A DNA stretch of 64,000 nucleotides from Takifugu bimaculatus (Eukaryota > Chordata > Actinopteri > Tetraodontiformes > Tetraodontidae): assembly GCA_004026145.2 (NCBI GenBank), contig CP034975.1:23660111-23724110 (forward strand), in the 5' to 3' direction. Of this stretch, positions 48,829 to 60,979 are shown in pieces. Made by a program: the position numbers and the translations under genes. Position 1 is the first letter of the stretch. Every line of letters begins with the position of its first letter. The notes below the pieces were generated by a model. It was not told where the DNA came from. It was given only the letters and a program-made list of their open reading frames with translations, and ran no database searches.

Positions 48829-49703
48829 GCTGTTCCTCAGAGAGACAAAGTCAGAATGCATCTCTCACTCAGCCTTTGAAGGATTCTACACTCTTTAAGT
48901 AAAGGAAGTGATATTTTAACTTACGACTCACAAGTCACGTGACGGTAAAAGTTTCCAGAGCACTTGTGGTCAATGTTTAACATGTTGCTGACAAACAAGA
49001 GGGAAACAATATTTTATAAATAATGAATAAATGTTGTTTATTTCTGTTCCACAAACAGGCAGTCAGGGCTGATGGGCGGTGGAAGGGAGAACAGAACTGA
49101 AGCAGGAGGCCAGGAGTGACTGGTTGGTTGGAGAGACAAGAGCACAAAAGGGATCAACAACAAACTGGCAAAGGATGGAGAAGGAGCTGGGGGAGGTGGC
49201 ATGACCCTGGATCAGAGGGAGGCAGCAGAAAGGATCCAAACCAAGTATTTAAAGAAAAACCCGGGACTTATTTTTACAATGAACCAAAGATGAGCTGGGA
49301 GAGCTGGAGGAAGACGGCAGGGTTTCTGTAGGTTGAGCCACCAGGCCCAGGAGCCCCGCTGAGGGCGCACAACCTACTACCACAGCCAGCTGGAAGACTA
49401 AGCAAACACACAAGACAACCTGCAGAATGCCATCGGCACACCAAGGGCTGTCATAGTGGTGGTCCTGAGGAGAACCGAGCCCAGCCAGGGAAAACCTGAG
49501 GGACAGCTGAAGGAGGGCTCAAACACACAAGGCATAGTCCACTTAGTTACATTGAGGATGTTACGTTCGAGTTAAGGAGGCCAGGACCCAGATGCAGAGT
49601 GTAAAACAAAAGGTTCTTTATTGCCAAAAAATGCAAAGAGAGACAGTTCTCAGAATGAAGGATCGAATCAAGTAACAACAAAAAACTCTAAGGAAGCAGC
49701 AAC

Positions 49704-51735
49704 TAGTGATGGGCAAATGATACCGAGGCTTTGGAGCTTGTGTCCCTCTTCCTGAAGCGGAGTGATTCGAAACACCGGTGTCACGTGACCGATGACGTTG
49801 AACGCTTCGAACGTCATCGCTGCTTCGCTTCGCGCTTCATTGCTTCAAAATGTTTCGAAGCCTTTCATTGGCTCAGTCTTTCAGTGCGTGTCATTGGCTC
49901 ATGGAGTTTCAACGCATTCTGAGACAGATTTGAGTGGTTTGATGGCATACCAGCTATATCAGAAGCATTATTATGCTTCAAAATTGTTGGGTTGTGAGGA
50001 GATAGAGATTTGAAGAGTGAGAGTATTTTGGCAAGTTTCATGGAGAGTACCACCAATAAGTGACGTTCTAAAGTTTGGGATCATTTTGATCTCATAGCAC
50101 CAAATAAGGTATAATGCAGTTCATAGCATACATTTTATGTTTCCATAATTGAATTGTATTTTTAATTTTTAAATGGGTCTCAAAATTCCAATTGCTTGTA
50201 GGTGTGGTGTTTGCAATGCACACAAGAGTTGTCTCACAGCAACAACACATCATCTATGCTGAGACACTTGCGTGCTCGGCATGACGACAATCACGACCCT
50301 GTCAACACTGGAAATCCTGACAATAAGCTAAATATATACGTATATATACTGTATATATGTATGTGTGTGTCTATTTATTGTAGATGTGTTGAAACATGAG
50401 TTTTTTTATTCAGTCATTCATTGTCTTACTGTCTGTGTCACAGATATTTGAAAGAACAAATTCTGACAAGAGCTGAGGATCCCTTGAAGTACTGGGTGGC
50501 ACAAAAGACTTTAAATCCTACGCTGTGGAAACTTGCAAGTATCTGTGCATCCCAGCATCGTCTGTTCCCTGTGAAAGGATATTTTCCAAAGCTGGGGAAG
50601 CTGGTCAGCCAGAAGAGGAGCAGACTGAAGCCTGCAACGGCAGAAAAAATGATATTTCTCAATAAAAACCTGTGAAGAGGAATTAACTTGTCTGCTTCTG
50701 TGAATAATCATTCCAAATCAAACATACAAGCCCCCAAATGACAAACCATTACCTTTAAAGGTTTTCCTTAAAAACACTTCACACACACAAAAACAATGTT
50801 TCTGAATTCAAACACCATGATCATTTGCAAAGTAGGAAGGATCTCTCATCCTGTTAGGGACTTTTAGTACAGTTGTTAAATAAATCTCAAAGTGTTCAAT
50901 GAACCCTAAACCAACACTGAACCCTTAACATAATTTGCATTTATTCTTTAGGTTAATCTTGAATGTCTTTTAGGGTAAGGGAGCGAGCATCTGCATATTT
51001 TATTGTAAAGACGTTACAGTGATCCCTCGCTATATCGCGTTTCATCTTTCACGGCTTCACTGCTTCACGGATTTTTTTTGCGAGTCGTTCATAGCAGTTC
51101 TCAAATATAATCGAAGGTGGCATATCCGTTTATAAAAATCTTCTTGCTCAGAAAAAGAGAGCGCCAACAACTACCCAAAACAATGGTCTTCTCTCGGAGA
51201 AAGACTCCTGCGCCTTCAGTAGAAACAGACGCTCCAGCGGAGCGGAGTCAGGACGCAGAGGCACAGCTGGGACTGAAATACGCGAGTGACAATGTTTCCA
51301 ACCTTGTATTACTATATTAAAATTATTGTTTTAAACAAATTTTGGGCTTTAAAACAGGTTTTGATTTTTGGTTTCATTCTATAGGTTAGTATTGCATTGT
51401 AAAATAATTTAAAAAAATAAAGCTGACTACTTCACGGATTTCACTTTTCGCGTGTTATTTTTTGGAACGCAACTCCCGCGATAAACGAGGGATCACTGTA
51501 TAATCATTATTTGGTATGAATGAACTAAACGCCTGGATGAGCACACAATGAACTTTTATTGGTGTCATGGGATTGAAACAGCGCCAGTGCTTCAGTCGTG
51601 CTCTTCAGGAGGTTGCTATGGCTTCAGTTGTCCACCAGATGTCACCATCACTGAAGTCTTGAAGCTTTGAATCTTGTTCGGCTCAATTGTTACGAAAGCC
51701 TCGGCGCTTCATGAAGCTTCACTTGCCCACCACTA
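49704..51735 (+). mobile_element. hAT element, unit 2 copy (BED finger plus C-terminus, with MITE inside)
   Basis: Orthologous to 41992-43543: same termini, with flanking 8-mers GCAGCAAC and GTAGCAAC. The BED exon (CLQCTQELSHSNNTSSMLRH) and C-terminal region are present. A 482-bp MITE (51017-51498) is nested inside. Confidence 0.88.
51017..51498 (+). mobile_element. Tigger/pogo-type MITE
   Basis: Starts CAGTGATCCCTCGCTATATC and ends CGATAAACGAGGGATCACTG, an inverted repeat of the type found on Tigger/pogo elements, with TA on both sides. Units 1 and 3 carry the empty site (GATATAATCATTATTTGG). It has no transposase; an internal 67-codon frame is not recognisable. Confidence 0.88.
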
Positions 51736-52415
51736 GTAGCAACAGAAAAGCGAACTAAAAATCACCATGAAATGGGAAAAACCATCGGGAAAATGTACAA
51801 CTGACAACAGTGACAAGGCACTGACAAAACTTACTACGCTGGAGAATAACAAGGGATAACATGAGGCGAAGGGCTGGAGCTCTGTGGGCTGGAGCTCTGT
51901 GTGAGCTGGATTGTTCCACATGCTGAAACATGTGGAACAATCCGGCACCAGAGACAAAGAGGCTGAAGTAGGAGCCAATTAGGCAGAAGGAGCTGCAGGA
52001 GTGCCAGAGGCTCAGCTCCCAGAGATCAGCCCGCCCCTAAATGCTGCTCCTGCAGGTAGAGGAGGAGGTGAGAAGTCTGAGGGACAAGCAAAACAGAACC
52101 ACAACAGAGGACATGATCAGCACGCTCAGATTTCTCCCACTGAGAAAACGCTAATGTCAGTGAACAGAACCACGTGTGGACCAGAAGCCGGACTCAGACC
52201 TCTTCAGCTGTACTTTTTTATTGCTGCTTCAACAGAGGTGGAACTTTGGATCATTAAACTGATTCTATGTTACATGAACCCTTTAATGACAGCAATCTAA
52301 GTAAATTTCAATCAAAATACAGAAAAGCATAAATATTTAAGACAGAAAAGGAAAAACCACCGTTGTACTTGTAACTAGTATTTAACACCTCAAACGGCCG
52401 TTCTGTTCTGAAGGC

Positions 52416-55400
52416 CTATAGACCGTAGATTGAATTGAGCCTCTCCACGTAGCGACTCCTCTTCCTGTTCTCTGGCCAACTGGTTGTTCTCATCTGTGGT
52501 TCTGTGGTCACCTGCAGAGACAAGAGACGTGACACTAAATGTATGTGCTTCCTGAGAGACAGAAGTAAAGAACTAAAGCTTCTAAAATATATGAATAACC
52601 ACTGACCTCCCCTCCTGAACCAGGTTCAAACTGATCCTCTACTGCAGGGGTGGGGAACCTCCGGCCTCTGGGCCGTATACGGCCTACGAGACCATTTCTA
52701 CCGGCCCGCCACGCAATAAGATTTTTATATTTTATATGTGCACTTATACAGTGGGACCGTTCGCTAAACTCCGCGAGCTGCGAGTAGCAGCGGTAGCGTA
52801 TTTTTGCCTTTCGTATCCTGAAATTTCTTTTGTAACGAGGAAATATTTTCCCGTTTTCTGAGATAAAACAGACAGTTATGTTATGTCCGAGTCAAGGTCA
52901 GGGTCAGTGAACACAGCATGTGATGTACGTAGTGGGCTGGACTGATTGACACGGACGAAAAATGCTTAGCGAAACACGCTAAACTCGACCAGTTGAAAGG
53001 ACAGATGAGTTTGGATAAAATTAACGCTCTTCGCCGGAGTTTGGAGGCTCAACAAGCAGCTTTCACACGACCATGTACCGACAGAGAGAATATTACGCGT
53101 GCAAGTTTTGTGGTGAGTGAATTAATAGCCACGAAGCTGAAACCTCACGCCGAAGGAGAGTTCGTGAAGGAGTGGCTCGTAGCCGCCGCTGAGGCGCTCG
53201 CGCCGTACAAAGTAAAATTGTTTCAAAGCGTGAATTTTTTTTCGTGAATAACTATTGAACTAAGACATATATTATGATTCCAGTGGCCAACGGTATGTTT
53301 TTATGGTCAAGGAATCTAAATATGTAGTCAAAGTATATGTGGGACTAATATTTATGGTGGAAATCACAATATGCCAGGAATTGTTGCGCTTGGCGGAGGT
53401 CTGCGCTCTCCGAGTGCTTTCTAGTTGTTATTATTATTGTCTTTATCTTTCTTTTTCATTTATTTTCTTGATTATCTTGTTGTATTGCAGTTTTTGTGAG
53501 TAGAGGCCTCGAACAGGCCCTTACGGGTCTCTTGCCTCAACTCTGATTCTTTTATGTTGTATATGAACGTATTTACGTCTTTTATTCTATTTGGTGATTT
53601 ATATCAGGTGCTAATAAATTAAACTCAATGCACAAGAGTTAACACATGGAGACTTTTTTTTTTGCTTTTTTTTGATCCCTAGGTACATAATATATGTGCT
53701 CGAGGACTTATTAAAAATTGAAATGGCCCTCGCTATGAAAAGGGTCCCCACCCCTGCTCTACTGGATTCTTTGACAACACGCGTTTTCTGAAGAGACAGA
53801 AAGTGACAATTTCCATCTATTAGTGATACACTTAACTGCTGGACAGACAGTTGCAGAGTTTCCAGCTGATTCTACACTCACTTTTCACACATATGGACTC
53901 AAATGCAACCATTTAATCAGCAATCAATCACAGGAAAATCAGAGTAGAAAGTATTTCTCCCTCATATTTTCCCTTTATATCATATTTTGCATGATAAATG
54001 AGCATCATAAAAACAACCTAGAAGAATTAATGTTGACCATCTAAACAGATGCAATGTTTGTGGTTAAACAAATACTCAATTGAACCGAGTATTTATGCAC
54101 CTTTGGTTGCAATACTGAGTTTGTGTTGATGCTTCCGGATGAGGTTTGCACGTCTACACATGATTATTTTACTCCACTATGATAAAACTGTCGGCTTTTT
54201 TACAGACAAGTTCTCTTTTCAAACACATTGACCTTGTTTCATCCAGTCTGATCTGGTCAGTGGTTTTGAGTGCGACCACCTACAGAGACAAGAAATGACA
54301 CCAAAGGTACAGACAACTACACACCGCTGGAGTCACCAGAAAGAAACGTGAAACAATCAAAAGTCTCTGATGACAGAAGTGAAAGAAGTTAAATTCATGC
54401 TAAAACCTTGCAAATAAAGCACGTTTTTGCACGTTTAAAATTGGATTTTTAAATATATAACACTCCACAGAACACATTTGTAAACAGTAAAATTTCATGA
54501 ACCAGCTCCAAAAGCTGTATTTTTACAGATAAAAACTACAGCCAGTTTATCAAAGTATACATGGATGCATCCAAATCCAATGAATCACTGAATATTTAGC
54601 GGTGTACACAGGTGAGCCAGTGGACTCTATATGGTATTGGATAAGAGAAATCAGACCAAGTAATGTCCTCGTGGAGTCAGATTCTGGTCGTGCATTGGTC
54701 AGCATTAAACACAACCAGTCAGAATCTAGACAAGATATAATATTGGAGATATCACATAAGCTACAAGGAACAAAGAGAGCAGAAGTAGAGGCTAAAATCC
54801 TTTAGGTCCCAGCACAGAGGAATTACAGGCAATGAAAGGTCGAGTAGGTGAGGCAAGAGTGCAACAAGAAAAGAACAACTATCAAAATCTGTCACATATA
54901 GTAAAGATGAGATTAAACATATAGTCAGAGATGAACAAGAAGTAGCAGAAGCATTGGGATGAAGTGTCCCAGCTCAGCCCCCGTAGAGAGCAGGAAGAAC
55001 GTATCCAGGAAGAGGGTTACTGGGGACTCCCAGCTGGGACAGTTATCATTACATTCAGGTTTGAGTCAGGCTTCCATCATGATACTCGTGGAATAATAAC
55101 AGGTTCCACACTCAGACTTAGACTTAAAAGCTTCCTCTTTTAAAAAGTTTAATGTCACTAATTCTGTAGTTGCAGTTACTATCCTAGACAGACAAATGAT
55201 CATACTTAGGGGGTCGTCTAATTATTAGGTTAAAATCTAGGTTATGCTGCTATAGGCCGAGGCTGCCGGGGTCCAAAACATGATTAAAAACTTATATCAT
55301 CCAAAAATATAATCCAATAATTGCTGTGTAATTCTGACATCAAATACTATCCAACTTCCAAAGAATAGTTTGATTTTCACAAATATTAACAGTTTTAATT

Positions 55401-57963
55401 GATATTTTTGTTGTCAGACAAGCTCTCACAGAACCAAACAGGACTACTGGGCCCCGCTGCCTTTTCCTCAAACACCCAATCAAACTCCCTCATATCCTTG
55501 CCACTCTGTCACCTTTAAAGCCAAAACTCCTCTTTTTTGTTCTCTCTTTCTCCCAACTGATTTGTAGAACTCCCTTAGTAGGCTGACCTCTTAAATTAAT
55601 CCAGTAATCAGCAGGTCGTTGCTTCCTCCTCAGCCACAGTGGCATTTCTCCTGCCTCCACCTGGAGCGTGAACACAGGTGAAGTGTTGGCAGGCACATTC
55701 CAAGTGTTCGTGCCTGGATCATATCCATCTATCCAGTTAGTACTGACTGGTGTTCCATAAACTGTGCTCCCATAGTTTATTCAAGACCTCATCAAACTAT
55801 GTCATGGATATAAAATCAGTGAAAAGAAATATCACCACTTTTTTTTACATGTATTTACCACCTGACTGATCCCTCCAGCTCAGCCTCTGATCAAAGTAAA
55901 TACCAAGGAAATGGAAACTCTCAAGCCTTTCTAACACATTCCCATCCATCTTTAAATTGCACTCTCCAATCATCTTCTTGTAAAGAACATCACTTTTGTC
56001 GATTCAGATGAAAACAGAAAACTTCATTTATTCCCCATCTTTCAATAATAGCCCCATAACATCGGAGTATTTGTGAATATATTGTTTATCATTTATGACA
56101 ATAAGTAGGGCATTTCACGCTCCTCAGCAGTGTACCATTTTCAGTGGAGTATCGCCTTAATAACTTTGCTCTGACCCTCACTGAGAGTTCTCATTTAAAA
56201 AGAACCCAATAAAACATGAATAATGGCTCCATTGATCAGAGTCGTTGGGAATGTGGCCTTCAAACTGGGTGAGTGGCTCCAGCACCAGGAACATCTGAGA
56301 TCTCTGTCCAGAAGAGAGCAGCACTGGGAACAGCTAAGATACGGTGCAGCAGCCTCAAGTTCCCAGGCCTCTGGTCGAGGACGAGAGGAGGAAGAGAGCA
56401 CCCCAGAGAAAATGGAGGATTGGGGGATTTTCTCTACTGTACATAAAGATGGAGACAACATCAAAGTAAAAGTGTGATTTATGAGTGATGCAGTTTAGTC
56501 ATACAAACACGTGAAAATCAACTGTTAAATAACAGTCACAAATCACCATTTTTAAAAAGCATAACTAAAAATCATTGAATTCAAAACATGCCAATTCATG
56601 AAGTTTATAAAGAAGAATCTTCTGTTGGCCTCTTCAGGGGCAGGTGCCTTCTGCTTTCGACAACAGCCTGTATTTGACGTGACTTTGGTGCTGTGGAGGA
56701 ACCATCTAGACACACATTGGAAATAAACTTAGGACTCAAAAGAAAGAAACAATAAATATTTTACAATTTTGTGACAATTATATTATAAAAGTTCTTCTGA
56801 CCTCTCTCACAGGTGCACGAGACTGGACATAATTTAGGGTCTGGCTACTGAAGAAGTCCTGCTCTGTGGTTTTGGTCCATCTTTGAATATGACAATGATG
56901 ATTATTATGAGGATCAGATTATTTTAACAATAAGATGATGCATGACTTTCCAGACTTCACATAGAGGTTTTAACTGCTATTAATAAATATTTAGTGATTT
57001 CAGACGACATAGAGATGAAACCATTAAAAGAACAATAAGCTGAGCAGGGTTGTGTGCGGTCCAGCTCAGTGGTGAAAGTTCTGATTTAAAGGAGAGGCCA
57101 AACAACCTCTATAAATACAGAGGAGAGCCCAGACTTCAGGACAGGACTCAGCTCTTTTCTTGCAATGAAGCCAAAATCAGTCGTCTGACCCAACTGAATC
57201 TGCCCTCATGCACCAACGCTGCTGCTACACCGTCTTCATTGATCATCACCTCCAGCAAGACTGACACACAGGAGAGCTGAAAGCTGTCATATGGACTCAC
57301 CTCCAGAGGCAGACAGTCAGAGCGAGGACACACACCAGTAATGCAGGAACACACACGAGGAGATATAGAAAATTCCCCACTGGGTTAGAACTGCCTTCTG
57401 CACAAAACCATGTGTGAAAGGATTAAAACATCAGTGAGAGCTTTAAACAGATGAGTAGCTCTGTCTTCATCTCTGCCTACCTTCACCTTCAGGTCCCTCA
57501 GACACAAGTAAATTCCACACAATCCTCCTGACACCAGTGAGACCTGATGCAATGCAACGGTAGTATCCTGCATCATCAGGCTGAGCATTCAGAAGCTTTA
57601 ATGTTGACTGGGAATTAGTGTCAATGTTCATTTGTAATCGATCAGGAGGCAAATCTGAGAATTTCCTTTTTGTCGAATGTTGATAAGCAAAGATTAATTT
57701 GTCTTTATACCACTCGGTGAGTGTTATATTTTTTATAGTTACGTTGCAGTTGAGGGTGACAGTTTCTCCTCTCACCACTGTTAAATTTCTCTGCTCAGGT
57801 GGAATCACCCCTAAGAGTGAAGGAAACAACCAGTCAGTAAACCTGAACTTAAATGCAGATGAACACAGACAGCACAGACAATCATCTCTACTGCACCTGC
57901 AAAGACTTTCCACATGAACAGCTGCAGAATGAAGAGCAGAGCTGCCGGGTTCAGATGAAACAT
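52416..57963 (-). CDS. Gene C: single-V-domain receptor, tail exon split by a transposon
   Basis: Predicted exons: 57897-57963 (signal peptide MFHLNPAALLFILQLFMW), 57481-57810 (V-type Ig with NCNV, EWYKDK, DDAGYYRC), 57301-57397 (membrane span), 56802-56880 (TTEQDFFSSQTLNYVQS), 54233-54279, then an exon equal to gene B exon 6 whose two halves (52607-52644 and 53765-53787, plus a duplicated 8 bp) are parted by a 1.1-kb hAT. The last exon is 52416-52511 (RSRYVERLNSIYGL). Unless that exon is skipped, the tail would be broken. An alternative last exon at 56634-56705 is intact and would give a 214-residue protein like gene A. The extracellular and membrane parts are open and likely functional. Confidence 0.58.
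52645..53756 (+). mobile_element. hAT (Charlie/ZBED-type) element inside a receptor exon
   Basis: Termini are CAGGGGTGGGGAACC and GGGTCCCCACCCCTG, with a perfect 8-bp target duplication CTCTACTG (52637-52644, 53757-53764). Unit 1 has the single-copy empty site (CTCTACTGGATTC, 44597 area). Internal frame 52993-53247 contains SFVVSELIATKLKPHAEGEF and LVAAAEALAPYKVKLFQSV, typical of an N-terminal hAT transposase region. The rest of the transposase is missing. Confidence 0.9.
54602..54960 (+). pseudogene. RNase H remnant of an I/Nimb-type LINE, copy 2
   Basis: Same fragment as 45443-45800, with a few substitutions (for example VESDSGRALVSIKH). It was carried by the tandem repeat. Confidence 0.65.
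55490..55696 (-). pseudogene. LINE polyprotein fragment, copy 3
   Basis: Encodes the same 68 residues as 38879-39085. It was carried by the tandem repeat. Confidence 0.55.
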
Positions 57964-58322
57964 GCTGTTCCTCAGAGAGACAAAGTCAGAATGCATCTCT
58001 CACTCAGCCTTTGAAGGATTCTACACTCTTTAAGTAAAGGAAGTGATATTTTAACTTACGACTCACAAGTCACGTGACGGTAAAAGTTTCCAGAGCACTT
58101 GTGGTCAATGTTTAACATGTTGCTGACAAACAAGAGGGAAACAATATTTTATAAATAATGAATAAATGTTGTTTATTTCTGTTCCACAACAAGGGAGTCA
58201 GGGCTGATGGGCGGTGGAAGGGAGAACAGAACTGAAGCAGGAGGCCAGGAGTGACTGGTTGGTTGGAGAGACAATAGCACAAAAGGGATCAACAACAAAC
58301 TGGCAAAGGATGGAGAAGGAGC

Positions 58323-58351
58323 TGGGGGGGGTGGGGGGGGGGGGGGGGGTA
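58323..58351 (+). repeat. Poly-G tract, unit 3
   Basis: An interrupted run of G (GGGGGGGGTGGGG and on), homologous to the tract in unit 1. Confidence 0.9.
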
Positions 58352-58859
58352 GTGGCATGACCCTGGATCAGAGGGAGGCAGCAGAAAGGATCCAAACCAA
58401 GTATTTAAAGAAAAACCCGGGACTTATTTTTACAATGAACCAAAGATGAGCTGGGAGAGCTGGAGGAAGACGGCAGGGTTTCTGTAGGTTGAGCCACCAG
58501 GCCCAGGAGCCCCGCTGAGGGCGCACAACCTACTACCACAGCCAGCTGGAAGACTAAGCAAACACACAAGACAACCTGCAGAATGCCATCGGCACACCAA
58601 GGGCTGTCATAGTGGTGGTCCTGAGGAGAACCGAGCCCAGCCAGGGAAAACCTGAGGGAGAGCTGAAGGAGGGCTCAAGCACACAAGGCATAGTCCACTT
58701 AGTTACACTGAGGATGTTACGTTCGAGTTAAGGAGGCCAGGACCCAGATGCAGAGTGTAAAACAAAAAGTTCTTTATTGCCAAAAAATGCAAAGAGAGAC
58801 AGTTCTCAGAATGAAGGATCGAATCAAGTAACAACAAAAAACTCTAAGGAAGTAGCAAC

Positions 58860-60533
58860 TATTGATGGGCAAATGATACCGAGGCTTTGGAGCTTGTGTC
58901 CCTCTTCCTGAAGCGGAGTGATTCGAAACACCGGTGTCACGTGACCGATGACGTTGAACGCTTTGAACGTCATCGCTGCTTCGCTTCGCGCTTCATTGCT
59001 TCAAAATGTTTCGAAGCCTTTCATTGGCTCAGTCTTTCAGTGCGTGTCATTGGCTCATGGAGTTTCAACGCATTCTGAGACAGATTTGAGTGGTTTGATG
59101 GCATACCAGCTATATCAGATGCACTATTATGCTTCAAAATTGTTGGGTTGTGAGGAGATAGAGATTTGGAGAGTGAGAGTATTTTGGCAAGTTTCATGGA
59201 GAGTACCACCAATAAGTGACATTCTAGGGGCAGCCCTGGCATCACTTCGCACTGACTTAGTGCCTTTCACTGCTGATGACGATGCAGCAATCAACCATTG
59301 CCTGACAGTCTTAAGGCCATTCTATCAGGCAACTGTTGAGCTTTCTGAGGAAAGGAGAGTGTCAGGGTCAAAGGCAATTTCTTTCGCCAAAATGCTGAGA
59401 CATGTCATTTCTGCCGAGTGTGCCCAAATGGCTCCTTGTATTGGTGCCACGCTTGCCAACCATTTGAAAAATAATTTAAATGAAAAATTCAGTGGCTTGG
59501 AAAAGTGGCAACCATCTTGGATCCACGATTTAAACAGGCTGGCTTTACTAATCAAAGCAATGCTCAGGCTGCTGTGGAAAGGCTGACACGAGAGTGTGCC
59601 ACTCTTATTGATGCGTCGGCAGAAGATGTGCCACTGGAGACTGCAACAACATCTGCCACTGCTAGTGAACAAAATCACAACTTGTGGGCTTTAATGGACA
59701 ACTATGTAGAGTCTCAGCACCGCATCAGCAGTGCATCTGCCAGCGCTGCAGTGGAGATCCAGAGGGATGCATGTTGATTACTGTTGAAACATCAGTTTAT
59801 TTATTTTTAATTCAGTCATTCATTGTCTTACTGTCTCTGTCACAGATATTTGAAAGAACAAATTCTGACAAGAGCTGAGGATCCCTTGAAGTACTGGGTG
59901 GCACGAAAGACTTTAAATCCTACGCTGTGGAAACTTGCAAGTATCTGTGCATCCCAGCATCGTCTGTTCCCTGAGAAAGAATATTTTCCAAAGCTGGGGA
60001 AGCTGGTCAGCCAGAAGAGGAGCAGACTGAAAGCCCCCAAATGACAAACCATTACCTTTAAAGGTTTTCCTTAAAAACACTTCACACAAACAAAAACAAT
60101 GTTTCTGAATTCAAACACCATGATCATTTGCAAAGTAGGAAGGATCTCTCATCCTGTTAGGGACTTTTGGTACAGTAAATAAATCTGTGTTCAATAAACA
60201 CTGAACCCTTAACATAATTTGCATTTATTCTTTAGGTTAATCTTGAATGTGTTTTAGGGCAAGGGGAGAGCATCTGCATATTTTATTGTAAATACGATAT
60301 AATCATTATTTGGTATGAATGAACCAAACACCTGGATGAGCACACAATGAACTTTTATTGGTGTCATGGGATTGAAACAGCGCCGGTGCTTCAGTCGTGC
60401 TCTTCAGAGGTTGCTATGGCTTCAGTTGTCCACCAGATGTCACCATCACTGAAGTCTTGAAGCTTTGAATCTTGTTGGGCTCAATTGTTACGAAAGCCTC
60501 GGCGCTTCATGAAGCTTCACTTGCCCACCACTA
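58860..60533 (+). mobile_element. hAT element, unit 3 copy (catalytic middle plus C-terminus, no BED finger)
   Basis: Same insertion as in units 1 and 2, with a perfect 8-bp target duplication GTAGCAAC (58852-58859, 60534-60541). Here the BED exon is deleted. The part missing from the other copies is present instead: ALASLRTDLVPFTADDDAAI, SEERRVSGSKAISFAKML, then after a frameshift ATILDPRFKQAGFTNQSNAQ, and after an intron the C-terminal DPLKYWVARKTLNPTLWKL. The left terminus has one change (TATTGATGGGC). Confidence 0.88.
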
Positions 60534-60979
60534 GTAGCAACAGAAAAGCGAACTAAAAATCACCATGAAATGGGAAAAACCATCGGGAAAATGTACAACT
60601 GAAAACAGTGACAAGGCACTGACACAACTTACTACGCTGGAGAATAACAAGGGATAACACGAGTCGTGATGTTCCCTCTGACACGGGGCTTCGAACCACG
60701 CCCCAAAACTCGGTCGAGTTTTTCAGAAGCTCTGTTCGGGAGCTCACTTCAAACCACGTGACTGATGACGTTTGAACCACTTCACTGCTTCGTTCATTCT
60801 GAATCAGCTGACTGGTTCGGTTCAATGAGCGGGGCTTTGAACAATTGGAGGGTCTCAGTTGTGTTTAAAAATGGATGAAACCGCGCAAAACGTTGCCTAT
60901 CTGGTCAATACCTTCTTGGATTGATTTGATTAGCGTTCGTATTGCTTTCGGTTTGCTTTCTTATTGCTTTGCTTTGGAA

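Larger units (their letters stand above)
46145..55290. repeat. Tandem segmental repeat, unit 2
   Basis: Same content as unit 1, with two extra transposons (MITE 51017-51498 and hAT 52645-53756). Holds the 5' part of gene B and the tail exons of gene C. Confidence 0.9.

Noticed and set aside
51117..51320. 67-codon frame in the MITE as a possible transposase
   Set aside because: No DDE or DNA-binding motif can be seen, and the element is too short to encode a transposase.
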